The notes under the pieces were generated by a model that saw only the letters and a program-made list of their open reading frames with translations, searched no databases and had not been told where the DNA came from. This document shows positions 7,308-18,684 of a stretch of 64,000 bases of DNA, piece after piece. The DNA is taken from the NCBI RefSeq assembly GCF_000420545.1, contig NZ_ATVD01000004.1, positions 1 to 64,000 on the forward strand, given 5' to 3'. The position numbers were made by a program, and so were the translations under genes. Position 1 is the stretch's first letter; each line of letters begins with the position of its first letter. Source of the DNA: Arenimonas oryziterrae DSM 21050 = YC6267. GTDB lineage: Bacteria > Pseudomonadota > Gammaproteobacteria > Xanthomonadales > Xanthomonadaceae.

Positions 7308-9740
7308 ATGCCTGTAACCGTCAGCTACCCCGGTGTCTACATTGACGAGGTGTCGAGTGGCGTGCACACGATCACCAGCGTCTCGACCTCCATCGCCGCG
7401 TTCTTCGGCCGCACCAGCAAGGGCAAGCTCAATCGTGCCGAGCGCTGCCTGAGCCTCGCCGATTTCCAGCGCAAGTTCGGCGCGCCGCACGCGCAAAGCG
7501 ATCTCGGCCATGCCGTGCGTCAGTTCTTCGCCAACGGCGGCACCGACTGCTACGTCGTTCGCCTCGCCAACGGCGCGACCGCGTCGGCGATCACCTTGCG
7601 CAGCCTGTCCACCGGCGGGCAGCCGGTACTCGTGGCGACGGCGAAAGCGGAAGGGGCCTGGGCCAACACGGTCCGGCTGGCCGTCGACTACAACACCGTG
7701 AGCCCGCACGAAAGTTTCAACCTGCGCGTGATCCAGGAAGACGCGGGCAACATCGTCAGCACCGAGGAACACGGCAACCTGTCGATGAACCCGCTGTCGC
7801 CGCGTTTCGCGCCGACCTTCGTGACGCAGAGTTCTTCCCTGATCGATCTGAACCTGCATGCCGGTCTCGGTGACGCCACGCTCCCCGGCTCCTTCATCAA
7901 CACCCTGGTCAACAGCTTCCCGGGCTATTCGCAGGGACGTCGACCGTTGACACCCGCGGCCGGCACGGCCGGCGACGTCCGCGACGCCCTGAACCTGCTG
8001 ATCGCGGCGAACCAGAACAGCTTCTCGATCCGCGTCAACGACGGCGCGTCGCGACTGGTCACGCTGTCGACGCTGGCGGCACCGGCCGACTTCACCGCCC
8101 TGGGCAACGCGCTGTCGCTGGACATCAACAACCAGCTTAGCGGCGATACCGTCGCGGTGACCGTGGAAGCCCCGGCGAATGTCGGCACGCTGATCACGAT
8201 CACGGCGAGCTCGGGCAATCAGTCGTCGGTACGCATCACCCGCGCATCGAACAACGATATCGCGGCGGCGCTGATGCTTGGCGCCGAACAGGGTGGCCTG
8301 GAACAGGCGCGTTACGCGAACTTCCGTCCGGCACCGAATGCCACCCTGGTGACGATCGGCAGCGCCACCGGCCCGTTCACCGCCGCCTCGCTGAAGACGA
8401 ACATCAATGCGATCGCCGCGCTGACGCAGTCGGCCATCACCCAGCTCGCCATTGATACGGTGGTGGTCGCCCTCAACGCGGCACCCAACAACCTGGTCAC
8501 CCGCGTTGGCACGGATCGCTGGTTCCAGAATCGCGTCGGCGCCAGCCCGGCGACCGGCGATTCCGACGGCCTGCGTGAGAAATTGCAGATCATCGCCAAC
8601 GCGATCAATGCCAATGCCACGGTCGCGTATCGCGCCCAGGTCTGGGGCTATCAACTCGCTCTGCTGCCGAAAGCGAGCAGCATCAACGCCATGCTGGCGA
8701 CCGGCGGCGTGGTTTCGACGCCCGCGGCGGCGGATTTCACTGGCGCCCTGACTGCCAACACGCGGCAGTACACCTTGGGAACGTCGGGCACGAGCACTTT
8801 CTCTTCGGCGGGCGTCAACGGCTCCGATGGCGGCGCGCCGACCGCTGCAGACTATCTGGGCAATCCGGTCGACCAGACCGGTTTCCATGCACTCGACTCC
8901 GTCGATCTGTTCAATCTCATGGTGTTGCCGCCGGACACCGACGTCAGTGCCGCGATCCATCTGGGCCTGTGGAATCCGGCCAGTGTGTATTGCGCCAATC
9001 ACCGGGCGTTCCTGCTCGTCGACGCGCCGGCGAACTGGACCGGTCCCGACGGCCGCCCGGCGGTGGCCGGCAACACGGCGATGATCAGTCAGCTCAATGT
9101 CGCGGCCAAGCGCAATGCCGCCGTGTTCTATCCGCGCGTGGTCTTCGACAACGCCGGACTGAAAAAGCTCACCGGCGCCAGCGGCGCGATCGCCGGCCTG
9201 ATGGCGCGTACCGACGCGACCCGCGGTGTGTGGAAAGCACCGGCGGGCGTCGAAGCCGATGTGCGTGACGTGCTCGGCGTCGAGGTGAAACTGACCGACA
9301 TCGAGAACGGCGTACTCAACAAGAAGGCCGTCAACTGCCTGCGCGTCTTCCCGAATGGTTTGGTGAACTGGGGTGCACGCACGCTCGACGGCGACGACGA
9401 CTTCGGCAGCGAATGGAAATATATCCCGATTCGCCGGCTCGCACTGAACATCGAAGAGTCGCTGTTCCGCGGCACGAAATGGGTCGTGTTCGAACCGAAC
9501 GACGAGCCGCTGTGGGCCAAGATCCGACTCAATCTCAACGCCTACATGATGTCGCTGTTCCGTCAGGGCGCCTTCCAGGGCACGAGCCCGAAGGATGCGT
9601 TCTACGTCAAGTGCGACAAGGACACGACCACGCAGGACGACCGCAACAAGGGCATCGTCAACATCGAGGTCGGCTTTGCACCGCTCAAGCCCGCGGAGTT
9701 CGTCGTCATCAAGATCCAGCAGATCGCTGGCGATCTGTAA
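7308..9740 (+). CDS. Contractile sheath protein (phage tail sheath family)
   Basis: An 810-residue tail sheath. The N-terminus PVTVSYPGVYIDEVSSGVHTITSVSTSIAAFFG is the classic sheath opening. The conserved C-terminal domain (about 620-810) contains GVWKAPAG, the NCLRVFPNGLVNWGART region, KYIPIRRLALNIEESLFRGTKWVVFEPND and the terminal arm that links subunits. The middle, about residues 100-520, is an unusually large variable region that should decorate the outside of the particle. A good AAGGAG precedes the ATG. This is the only sheath gene, whereas Afp/PVC loci carry three. It is made with the tube protein encoded next. Confidence 0.96.
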   Translation: MPVTVSYPGVYIDEVSSGVHTITSVSTSIAAFFGRTSKGKLNRAERCLSLADFQRKFGAPHAQSDLGHAVRQFFANGGTDCYVVRLANGATASAITLRSLSTGGQPVLVATAKAEGAWANTVRLAVDYNTVSPHESFNLRVIQEDAGNIVSTEEHGNLSMNPLSPRFAPTFVTQSSSLIDLNLHAGLGDATLPGSFINTLVNSFPGYSQGRRPLTPAAGTAGDVRDALNLLIAANQNSFSIRVNDGASRLVTLSTLAAPADFTALGNALSLDINNQLSGDTVAVTVEAPANVGTLITITASSGNQSSVRITRASNNDIAAALMLGAEQGGLEQARYANFRPAPNATLVTIGSATGPFTAASLKTNINAIAALTQSAITQLAIDTVVVALNAAPNNLVTRVGTDRWFQNRVGASPATGDSDGLREKLQIIANAINANATVAYRAQVWGYQLALLPKASSINAMLATGGVVSTPAAADFTGALTANTRQYTLGTSGTSTFSSAGVNGSDGGAPTAADYLGNPVDQTGFHALDSVDLFNLMVLPPDTDVSAAIHLGLWNPASVYCANHRAFLLVDAPANWTGPDGRPAVAGNTAMISQLNVAAKRNAAVFYPRVVFDNAGLKKLTGASGAIAGLMARTDATRGVWKAPAGVEADVRDVLGVEVKLTDIENGVLNKKAVNCLRVFPNGLVNWGARTLDGDDDFGSEWKYIPIRRLALNIEESLFRGTKWVVFEPNDEPLWAKIRLNLNAYMMSLFRQGAFQGTSPKDAFYVKCDKDTTTQDDRNKGIVNIEVGFAPLKPAEFVVIKIQQIAGDL

Positions 9741-9779
9741 ACCGACGGCCCCCAGCCAAGCCAACCCAGGAGATCTGCC

Positions 9780-10289
9780 ATGGCCAACACCGGATTCGTC
9801 GTCAACACGCATCGCTTCGATCCTTACAAGAATTTCAAGTTCCGCGTCCTGTGGGACAACAAGCCCGTGCTCGGCGTGAGCAAGGCAAGCTCGCTCAAGC
9901 GCACCACGGAAGTGGTCAAGCACCGCAGCGGCGGCGAGAACAGCATCGACCACAAGTCGCCCGGCCGCACGAGCTACGAGCCGCTGACGCTGGAGCGTGG
10001 CATCACCCACGATCCGGAGTTCGAGGCCTGGGCCAACAAGGTGCATGCCTATGCCGGCGATCCGACCATGGATCTGGCCGGGTACAAGAAGGAACTCACG
10101 CTCGAGGTGATGAACGAGAAGGGCCAAGTCGCCAAGCGCTATTTCCTGCATGCGTGCTGGGTCAGCGAATACACGGCGATGCCCGATCTGGACGCCAACG
10201 CGAACGCCGTCGCCATCGAGAACGTCAAGATAGAACTCGAAGGTTGGGAGCGCGACGTCGATACCACCGAACCGTCCGAGGCGGGCTGA
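9780..10289 (+). CDS. Inner tube protein (gp19/Hcp-like)
   Basis: A 169-residue tail tube protein of the phage T4 gp19 / Afp1-Afp5 family. FDPYKNFKFRVLWDNKPVLGVSKASSLKRTTEVVKHRSGG and LERGITHDPEFEAWANKV are family hallmarks, and the fold is a beta-barrel with one helix. It should polymerise as hexameric rings inside the sheath and carry cargo in its lumen. It directly follows the sheath gene with AGGAG before the ATG. Only one tube gene is present. Confidence 0.95.
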   Translation: MANTGFVVNTHRFDPYKNFKFRVLWDNKPVLGVSKASSLKRTTEVVKHRSGGENSIDHKSPGRTSYEPLTLERGITHDPEFEAWANKVHAYAGDPTMDLAGYKKELTLEVMNEKGQVAKRYFLHACWVSEYTAMPDLDANANAVAIENVKIELEGWERDVDTTEPSEAG

Positions 10290-10300
10290 TCGGACCTCCC

Positions 10301-11113
10301 ATGCGCCCCGCCCTCCTCCTCTGGCCCCCCGGCGAACCCGGCGATGCGCGCATGCAAGTGCGCGCGTTCACCGAGTGCGTCGACGACCTGGACGTCGATT
10401 TCAGTATGGCGCCACGCCATGCCCTGGTCAGCGAACTGCTGGCCTTGTGCGTGGAGCCGCCGACCGAGACCACGCACGATGGCGACTTCGTCTGGCGGTG
10501 GACGACGGCCGAGCGCCTGCAAGCTTTGCTTGCCATCGCGCGTGCAAGCCAGGGCCCGATGACACAGGCCGTCGCACACTGCGGCCATGCCGATTGCGGC
10601 GGTCAAGTCGAGATGGAACTTGGCCTCGAGGGCTTCGCCCTGCACACCGCCGACGCCGTCGACTGGACTGCGCCCGACGGCCAGTCGCTGCGTCTGCGCC
10701 TGCCGCGCGGCGGCGATCTGGTCGAATGGTCGCGACAGCTCGACCAGGATCCGAAGCAGGCCGAGCACTGGCTGGCACGGCGACTGATCGAACGCGCTGA
10801 CGGCACGCCGATGCCGAGCGGCTGGGTACTACCCCCCACTTGGTTGGCACCGATCGCACTCGCCTTGAACGAGGCCGATCCGCTGACCGCGTTGTCGCTG
10901 ACAGTCGTCTGTCCGTTCTGCGGCCGCGAGGTCGCGGTCGATGTCGATCTGGAAATGCTGCTGGTCGAAAGCCTGCGGTCGCGGCAACGCCGGCTCACTG
11001 ACGAGATTCATCAGCTTGCGGTGCACTACCACTGGTCGGAAGCGCAGATCGTTGCTCTGCCGCCGTGGCGGCGCCGCCGCTACCTGAGCCGATTACAGGC
11101 GGATCTGGCATGA
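10301..11113 (+). CDS. T4-type baseplate protein (PF12322-like) with Cys pairs
   Basis: A 270-residue protein matching the T4 base-plate/hub-assembly type protein commonly found after the tube gene in eCIS loci. It has two cysteine pairs, CGHADCGG (about 97-104) and CPFCGR (about 205-210), that resemble a zinc ribbon, and a C-terminal segment TDEIHQLAVHYHWSEAQIVALPPWRRRRYL typical of this group. It probably acts in tube-baseplate assembly. The ATG at 10301 follows the tube stop by 11 bases; its 3' end overlaps the next start (ATGA). Confidence 0.78.
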   Translation: MRPALLLWPPGEPGDARMQVRAFTECVDDLDVDFSMAPRHALVSELLALCVEPPTETTHDGDFVWRWTTAERLQALLAIARASQGPMTQAVAHCGHADCGGQVEMELGLEGFALHTADAVDWTAPDGQSLRLRLPRGGDLVEWSRQLDQDPKQAEHWLARRLIERADGTPMPSGWVLPPTWLAPIALALNEADPLTALSLTVVCPFCGREVAVDVDLEMLLVESLRSRQRRLTDEIHQLAVHYHWSEAQIVALPPWRRRRYLSRLQADLA

Positions 11114-12042
11114 CGCCGTATTTTTCCCGCCTGGCGCAACGTACCCGTGGCGATGCCGCCACTGCACCGGCCGCGCGCGTCGACAGCGCCGCGTCGTCCT
11201 GGAGCGAGCAGTCGACGGAAATAACGGCGCTGGCGCCGGTAGTCGGCGAGCGCACAACCCGGGCTCCCGAACCCGCCGAGTCCATCGAACGTGCGCAAAC
11301 GCCCCCGACGCGACAGGATACCCATCCTCTGCCGCCCTCGCCTTTGGTGGCGACGGCTGTAACTCCCCCTCTGGAACCCGTGCGGACATCGACGGCGAGT
11401 CCGGTCGTTGCCTCAGTCGAGAACGACATCGCTTCCGTCGATGCCACCGATTTTTCCGCGCCGGTTGTCGACGCCCGGCCATTCGTCGAAACCACGTCGC
11501 TGACACTCGCGACTGCCTCGCAGGCGCATCCGCCGGTGGCGGCGCCCGTGCTGGATACGCCGACCGCAACGGCACGCGGTGAATCCATCCCGACGACATC
11601 CGCCGAAGCGGAAGAGATCGCGATGGTTCCCCCACGCGCCGGACGCACGCACCCGGGCGCCGCAAAGACGGTGCCCGCCACGCGCGCCAGATCCGCGATG
11701 CAAGCGACAACCGTCGCGCGTCCCGAGATCTTCTCCGACGCCGAGTCGCAAGAAAGCAACGCGCCGATGGCCCATCTCCCCGCCGTCAGCGCCACCGTTC
11801 CGTCGCGATCGCAAGCCGGATCCGTGCCCGCGTCGACGAACGACGCCGCGCCGCTGCCACTGCGGGCGACGCGCCCCTCGAACGGCGTCGAAATCCATAT
11901 CGGCCGCGTCGACATCGACGTGAGTGCCCCCACGCCCGCGCCTCGTCCGGTTGCTGCTCCGCCGGCCGCCACGCCGGTTGCGCCGTCGCCGGCGCGAGGC
12001 CAGGCATTCAACGCGCGTCGCCACTATTTGAGGGGCAGCTGA
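11110..12042 (+). CDS. Disordered Ala/Pro/Thr-rich eCIS protein with C-terminal HIGRVDI motif
   Basis: A 310-residue, cysteine-free, low-complexity protein with a short ordered start (MTPYFSRLAQRTRG) and a conserved-looking tail (NGVEIHIGRVDIDVSAP...NARRHYLRGS). Proteins of this type, with a disordered body and an IxIGRIxV tail, sit before the DUF4255 gene in many eCIS loci as I remember them; their role is not established. It may tether or measure something during tube assembly, as no separate tape-measure gene is evident. It overlaps both neighbours by 1-4 bases, so it is translated with them. Confidence 0.7.
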   Translation: MTPYFSRLAQRTRGDAATAPAARVDSAASSWSEQSTEITALAPVVGERTTRAPEPAESIERAQTPPTRQDTHPLPPSPLVATAVTPPLEPVRTSTASPVVASVENDIASVDATDFSAPVVDARPFVETTSLTLATASQAHPPVAAPVLDTPTATARGESIPTTSAEAEEIAMVPPRAGRTHPGAAKTVPATRARSAMQATTVARPEIFSDAESQESNAPMAHLPAVSATVPSRSQAGSVPASTNDAAPLPLRATRPSNGVEIHIGRVDIDVSAPTPAPRPVAAPPAATPVAPSPARGQAFNARRHYLRGS

Positions 12043-13165
12043 TGCCGTTGATGGCCACCCATGAAGCGATCGGCGCGGTTTCCGAGGCGATACGCGCGCA
12101 GCTGCAATTGCGCGCGGGCGTGCTGGTCACGGTGAGCCGGCCGGATGTCGCGGCAGACGCGGACGGGGCACCGAATCTCAATCTGTTCCTTTACCAGCTC
12201 GACTTCGATCCCTTCCTGAAAAACCATGCCTTGCAGGATGGCGAGCCAGCGCCTCTGTGGCTGGTCCTGCGCTATCTGCTCACCGCTTTCGACATCGATC
12301 GCGACAGCGACAGCATCGCCGCGCACCGTCTTCTGGCGCGTGGTCTTGCCGGCCTGCAGGAAATGACGATCGTGTGGCCGACCGTGCCGGCCTTGCTCGA
12401 CAATCCCGAGCCGCTGAAGCTGACTTTCGATTCGGCCGATGCGGAGCTGCTGTCGCGCGTCATGCAGGGCAGTGAGGAGAAATATCGGCTCTCTGCGGCG
12501 TTCCAGGTGCGGCCTGTGTTGATTGCACCGGATGTGCCGCCCGAATTCGTCCTGCCGGTGCTCACGGTGGGCCCGCCGGCGGCGCCGGGCGTCGTCGTGT
12601 TGCCCTCGATGGGTCCGCGACTCAAGCGCCTCACGCCGATGCGCTTCGAGGCGGGCGCGACGATCGAACTGTCCGGCGACGACATCAATACCAGCATCGA
12701 CACGGTGCATCTGGGCGCGATCGATCTCCCCGTGATCGCCGCACGCGAAGGTGCGGTGCAGGCCCGCCTGCCGGCGGTGCCGGCGCTGTCGGCCGGCGAC
12801 CATGCGATCGCCGTATCGCGACGTCTGCCCAGCGGCCGGCGCCAGTCCAGCAATCTGCTCGCTGCCACCCTGCTGCCCACGGTCGTCAACGCGACCGTCG
12901 GTGCGCTGACGCCCAATGGGCCCAACCTGTTCGGCAGCGTTACGATCACCGGCCAGCGTCTGGGCAATGTCGACGATGCCGTGTTCGTGGCCTTCTACCG
13001 CGATGGCGTCGTGGCGCTGAATCTCGAGGTCGCCGGCGGCGCCGCACAGACAAGCTTGGTGGCAAGCGTCGATGCCGCGCATGCCCTGCCGCCCGGTACT
13101 TACTATCTGATCGTGCGCGTCAACGGCGCACAGGCCGTGCGTACACCCGAAGCGGTGTGGGCGCC

Positions 13166-13169
<4 letters not shown>
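12042..13169 (+). CDS. DUF4255 protein, tube/sheath cap (Afp16-like)
   Basis: A 375-residue protein. The N-terminal DUF4255 (Pvc16-type) domain, about 1-180, has ATHEAIGAVSEAIRAQL, NLNLFLYQLDFDPFLKN and APLWLVLRYLLTAFD. The C-terminal half, about 190-375, looks like IPT/TIG-type beta domains (GATIELSGDDINTSIDTVHLG; FGSVTITGQRLGNVDDAVFV). In Afp/PVC the equivalent protein caps the distal end of the tube and stabilises the sheath. The start overlaps the previous stop (TGATG) and its stop overlaps the ATPase start. Confidence 0.87.
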
Positions 13170-15279
<2,110 letters not shown>

Positions 15280-15283
<4 letters not shown>

Positions 15284-15567
15284 GCGCGATTCGTATCGAT
15301 CGCCTGTCCCTGCGCGTCCAAGGCATCTCTGCCGAGTCCGTGCGCGCGGCGTTCGAGGGACTCGACGCCGTATTGCTTGACCGCCTCAGCGTTCGCGGCC
15401 TCGACGTCGCCCGTCTCGGCGACCTGTCGCCTTCAATCCGCCTGCCGGCGATTGCGGCGGCGCCAGGACTGGATGCGGAATCGTTGCGCGCGCGCATCGC
15501 CGACAGCCTGGTCGACTGGCTCGCCCGCGGCCCGGAAAAGCAAGACGACACCGAGGAGGACACCTGA
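15280..15567 (+). CDS. Small conserved eCIS protein of unknown function
   Basis: A 95-residue acidic-tailed protein (ends EKQDDTEEDT) beginning MSAIRIDRLSLRVQGIS. It is translationally coupled to the ATPase gene (ATGA) and to the following tube-adaptor gene. Equivalent tiny ORFs after the ATPase occur in related loci, but no function is known. It could be an assembly chaperone; that is inference from size and position only. Confidence 0.7.
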
Positions 15568-15568
15568 C

Positions 15569-16267
15569 ATGCCCGGCTTCTTCCTGCGTGGTGCCCTGGT
15601 CGAATACAGCGGCGACTTCCTCGGTCCGATTCCGAACCTGGTGATCTTCCAGTTCAATCCCGAGCAGCTAGCACGCTCGATCGAGATCCCGCCTCCGCCG
15701 ACGTCGAGCAGCAGCGGCGGCACGCGTCAGCGCGAGCCCGACCAGGCCGGCACGCCGCCGCGCGAGAGTTTCACGGTCACGGCGAATTTCTCCGCGGCCG
15801 ACGATCTCGGCAACGGCGGCATCGTGTCGGCGATTCCGCGCGTGTTCGGCATCGGCCCGCAACTGGCCGCGCTGGAGAAGATGGTCTATCCCGCCGGCCC
15901 GTTGAGCGGACTGCTCGGTGGCGTGACCGATGCGGTGGGCGCAGCGGTGGCGTCTGCGGACGGCGAACCGCCGGAAGCGCCCATTCCGCGGCAATCGATT
16001 CCCCGCATTCTTTTCATCTGGGGTGCGACCCGCATCCTGCCGGTGCGCATCAAGTCGATGACGATCACCGAGCAGAAGTTCGACGCCTTTCTCAACCCGG
16101 TGCAGGCCGAAGTGCAGATCGGCCTGGAAGTCATCAATTTCGCCAGCACCAGCACCGACACCATCGGCAAGGGCGCGCTGACCTATTCCAAGGGCGCGAA
16201 GGACGCCCAGGCCATCCTCAACCTCGGCAAGGCGATCGAACTCGCCGTCGACATCGTCGTGTTCTGA
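15569..16267 (+). CDS. CIS tube-to-spike adaptor (Afp7-like, CIS_tube family)
   Basis: A 232-residue protein with the family pattern LVEYSGDFLGPIPNLVIFQFNPEQLARSIE, then FTVTANFSAADDL and a late IPRILFIWGATRILPVRIKSMTITEQKFDAFLNPVQAEVQIGLEVI segment. In Afp/PVC this protein joins the tube to the spike; many homologues end in a LysM domain, which is absent here and may be supplied by the separate gene that follows. The ATG at 15569 follows the preceding stop by one base. Confidence 0.88.
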   Translation: MPGFFLRGALVEYSGDFLGPIPNLVIFQFNPEQLARSIEIPPPPTSSSSGGTRQREPDQAGTPPRESFTVTANFSAADDLGNGGIVSAIPRVFGIGPQLAALEKMVYPAGPLSGLLGGVTDAVGAAVASADGEPPEAPIPRQSIPRILFIWGATRILPVRIKSMTITEQKFDAFLNPVQAEVQIGLEVINFASTSTDTIGKGALTYSKGAKDAQAILNLGKAIELAVDIVVF

Positions 16268-16286
16268 ACACCCACGGAGACCGCGC

Positions 16287-16559
16287 ATGTTCCTCAAGAA
16301 CTCCCGCTACAGCACCGTCCCGACCGTGACCGCGATCGACGGCCAGGGCCGCGAGGTCCAGGCCGTGTCGCTGCGCCGGCTGCCGACGACGCCGGGCGAG
16401 CGCACCGTGGTCCGCGACCACGACCAGCTCGACGTCATGAGTCAGCGGCGCACCCGCGATGGCACGCGCTTCTGGCATATCGCCGACGCCAACAGCGAGC
16501 TCGAGGCCAATACGCTGGTCGAAACCAGCGGCCGCGCCATCGATGTTCCGGTGAAGTGA
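16287..16559 (+). CDS. gp53/LysM-like small baseplate protein
   Basis: A 90-residue protein. RTVVRDHDQLDVMSQRRTRDGTRFWHIADANSEL has the signature of phage baseplate wedge gp53 / tail-X (LysM-like) proteins, where a short hub-binding domain ends in W-x-IADAN. It lies between the tube adaptor and the hub genes, which fits a baseplate connector. Well spaced from its neighbours (19 and 7 bases). Confidence 0.8.
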   Translation: MFLKNSRYSTVPTVTAIDGQGREVQAVSLRRLPTTPGERTVVRDHDQLDVMSQRRTRDGTRFWHIADANSELEANTLVETSGRAIDVPVK

Positions 16560-16566
16560 GCCCGAC

Positions 16567-17676
16567 ATGGCCTTGGCTGCGCTCCGCATCTACTTCAACG
16601 ACACGCCCGCGAGCGCGGAGCAGCTCGATCTGTTCCGCGAAATCCGCGTCGACCAGGCGATCGGGGTTGCGGCCGAAGCGGAGCTGGAGATCGATCTTTC
16701 GATCGACGACCAGGGGCGCTGGACGGTGATCGAAGACGAGTTTGCGCAGCCGTTCCGGCGCATCCGCGTCGAGGTCAAGATCGGTGAAGGCGAATTCACC
16801 GCCCTGATCGACGGGCCCATCGTCGCGCAACGCTTCGAGCTGGGCGCGGGTCCGGGCGAAAGCGGTCTGACCTTGGTCGTGCACGACGACAGCGTGCTGC
16901 TCAACCAGACCGAGGAAGTCGCGCTGTTCGAGGACAAACCGGTCGCCGAGATCGTCGAATCGTTGATTGGCGATGACCTGGATGCCGAAGTCGACAGCGT
17001 TCCGGACGCCGGTGCGTCGCACAAACGCTACGTCGTGCAACGCGGTACGGCGATGCAGCTGCTGCGCGATTTGGCGCGCCGAAACGGCATGTTCGTCTAC
17101 GTGCGCCCGGGCGAGACGCCAGGACGGAGCACCTGCGTTTTCTCACGCCCTTCGCTCGTGCCCGGCGAGACCAGCGGCCTGCTGCTGATTGGAGAAGAAC
17201 GCAATATCCACAAGTTTTCCGTCCAGCTCGACGCCCTGCAGCCGCTGGCCGCGCGGGCAGGCAGCGTGCGCATCTCCGACAAGACCTTGCTCACCAGTGA
17301 GGCGTCGACTCCCGCGACGGCTGCGCTCGGCAGCCAGTCCCTGCACCAGGTGATGTCGCCGACAGCGGTGAGCTTGCTGGCGCGCACGCGCGAAGAACAG
17401 AACGATCTCGACGCCGCGACCGCCGGCGCCGTCGACCTGTCGGGCTTCGCCTACACGGCGACCGCCGAACTCGACGCCAACGACTACGACCAGGTGCTGT
17501 CGCCACATCAGGTGATCCGGGTCGCGGGACCGGGCGGCTTTCTCGGCGGCGACTATCTGATCAGTCGCGTGCATCACGTCATCAACGACGGTAGCTATGT
17601 GCAGAGCCTGACGCTCAAGCGCAATGCGCGTTCCGCCGGCTACAGCGGCAGCAGCCTGCCCGGAGGAGTGTTCTGA
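16567..17676 (+). CDS. Hub protein (phage late control D / gp27-like, Afp8 N-part)
   Basis: A 369-residue baseplate hub. ALRIYFNDTPASAEQLDLFREIRVDQAIG starts the gpD/VgrG-N-type beta-barrel fold. The segment KPVAEIVESLIGDDLDA...KRYVVQRGTAMQLLRDLARRNGMFVYV is the second barrel typical of gp27/VgrG. It should form the trimeric hub to which the separate spike protein docks; in VgrG and Afp8 the two are fused, here they are split. The stop overlaps the next ATG (TGATG). Confidence 0.87.
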   Translation: MALAALRIYFNDTPASAEQLDLFREIRVDQAIGVAAEAELEIDLSIDDQGRWTVIEDEFAQPFRRIRVEVKIGEGEFTALIDGPIVAQRFELGAGPGESGLTLVVHDDSVLLNQTEEVALFEDKPVAEIVESLIGDDLDAEVDSVPDAGASHKRYVVQRGTAMQLLRDLARRNGMFVYVRPGETPGRSTCVFSRPSLVPGETSGLLLIGEERNIHKFSVQLDALQPLAARAGSVRISDKTLLTSEASTPATAALGSQSLHQVMSPTAVSLLARTREEQNDLDAATAGAVDLSGFAYTATAELDANDYDQVLSPHQVIRVAGPGGFLGGDYLISRVHHVINDGSYVQSLTLKRNARSAGYSGSSLPGGVF

Positions 17677-18395
17677 TGAACGCGATGGGGCTGGAACAGC
17701 TGGTCGTCGATCTCGCCGAACAATCTCGCAGCCGGTTCTACGGCAAGTACCGCGGCGTGGTCACCGACAACGACGATCCGGACGGTCTCGGTCGCATTCG
17801 CGCCAACGTGCCGGAAGTGCTGCACGATGTGAAGACGCCCTGGGCCCTGCCCTGCGCGCCGTACGCCGGTCCCGATCAGGGCTTGTTCGTGATTCCGCCG
17901 GTCAAGGCCGGTGTTTGGATCGAATTCGAAGCCGGCGATCCCTCGCGGCCGATCTGGACCGGCACCTGGTGGGCCGACAAGGAAGCGCCGAAGAACGAAG
18001 CCGCCAGCGATGCCGTGCAGTCTCGTCGCATCTTCAAGAGTGCCACGGGTCTGATGCTCGCCCTGGACGACGACGCAGGAAAGATCTCGCTCAGCGACAA
18101 GGATGCGAAGAACTTCCTGACCATCGAAGTCAGCGGCGGCAAGGTCAAGGTGCAGGCGACGACCAAGGTTGTCGTGGAGGCACCGCAGATCGAGCTGGTC
18201 GAAAACGCCACCCATCCGCTGGTGTTCGGCGACGACCTGCTCACCTTCCTCAACCAGATGATCAACATCTACACCACGCACACGCACCCGGGCGAGATGG
18301 CTCTGGGCGTGTTCCCGGTGACGCCGATGACACCGGTGCCGCCCATGCCGCCGGCGACGCCTGCCTTGTTGTCGGTGAAGGTCAAGACCGGATGA
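17676..18395 (+). CDS. Spike protein (baseplate assembly protein V / gp5-OB fold)
   Basis: A 239-residue protein. The N-terminal OB-fold (about 15-105) contains YGKYRGVVTDNDDPDGLGRIRANVPEVL, WALPCAPYAG and GVWIEFEAGDPSRPIWTGTWW, the gpV/VgrG hallmark. A beta-helix-like needle follows, with an IYTTHTHPG motif and a Pro-rich end (PVTPMTPVPPMPPATPA). This forms the membrane-piercing spike below the hub. No PAAR tip domain is fused and none is found elsewhere in the locus. Confidence 0.9.
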   Translation: MNAMGLEQLVVDLAEQSRSRFYGKYRGVVTDNDDPDGLGRIRANVPEVLHDVKTPWALPCAPYAGPDQGLFVIPPVKAGVWIEFEAGDPSRPIWTGTWWADKEAPKNEAASDAVQSRRIFKSATGLMLALDDDAGKISLSDKDAKNFLTIEVSGGKVKVQATTKVVVEAPQIELVENATHPLVFGDDLLTFLNQMINIYTTHTHPGEMALGVFPVTPMTPVPPMPPATPALLSVKVKTG

Positions 18396-18405
18396 GGATC
18401 GAACG

Positions 18406-18684
18406 ATGGCACTGAAACACGGCCGTGTCGCCGACTTCGCCGACAGTCTCGCTGAAGCGATGGAAAAGGCGATGAAAACCGAATGGGCGGCGACAAAGGG
18501 TTTCGCCCTGCCCGATCAAGGGGTCGAAGACCGGCGCCTGCTGTTCGTGGCGGTGGCCTGGGGTCTGTTCGACTTCCTCAAGGCGAACGAGAACGCGCTG
18601 ATCAACGAGATCACCCTGCACGACGCGTCGGGTCTCGGCAGCGACATCGACTACGACGTGGTGCAACTGGAGTTGAACCTGTGA
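18406..18684 (+). CDS. Small eCIS protein between spike and gp25
   Basis: A 92-residue, mostly helical protein (DFADSLAEAMEKAMKTEWAA; LLFVAVAWGLFDFLKANENALI) with an acidic C-terminus. No recognised family. Its position between the spike and gp25-type genes and its coupling to gp25 (GTGA overlap) suggest a baseplate or assembly role. Confidence 0.7.
   Translation: MALKHGRVADFADSLAEAMEKAMKTEWAATKGFALPDQGVEDRRLLFVAVAWGLFDFLKANENALINEITLHDASGLGSDIDYDVVQLELNL

Noticed and set aside
6675-10151. A 1158-codon open frame on the minus strand opposite the sheath and tube genes
   Set aside because: It is the antisense of strongly conserved sheath/tube genes, has an Arg/Gly/Val-rich composition typical of GC-rich shadow frames and no recognisable domain.
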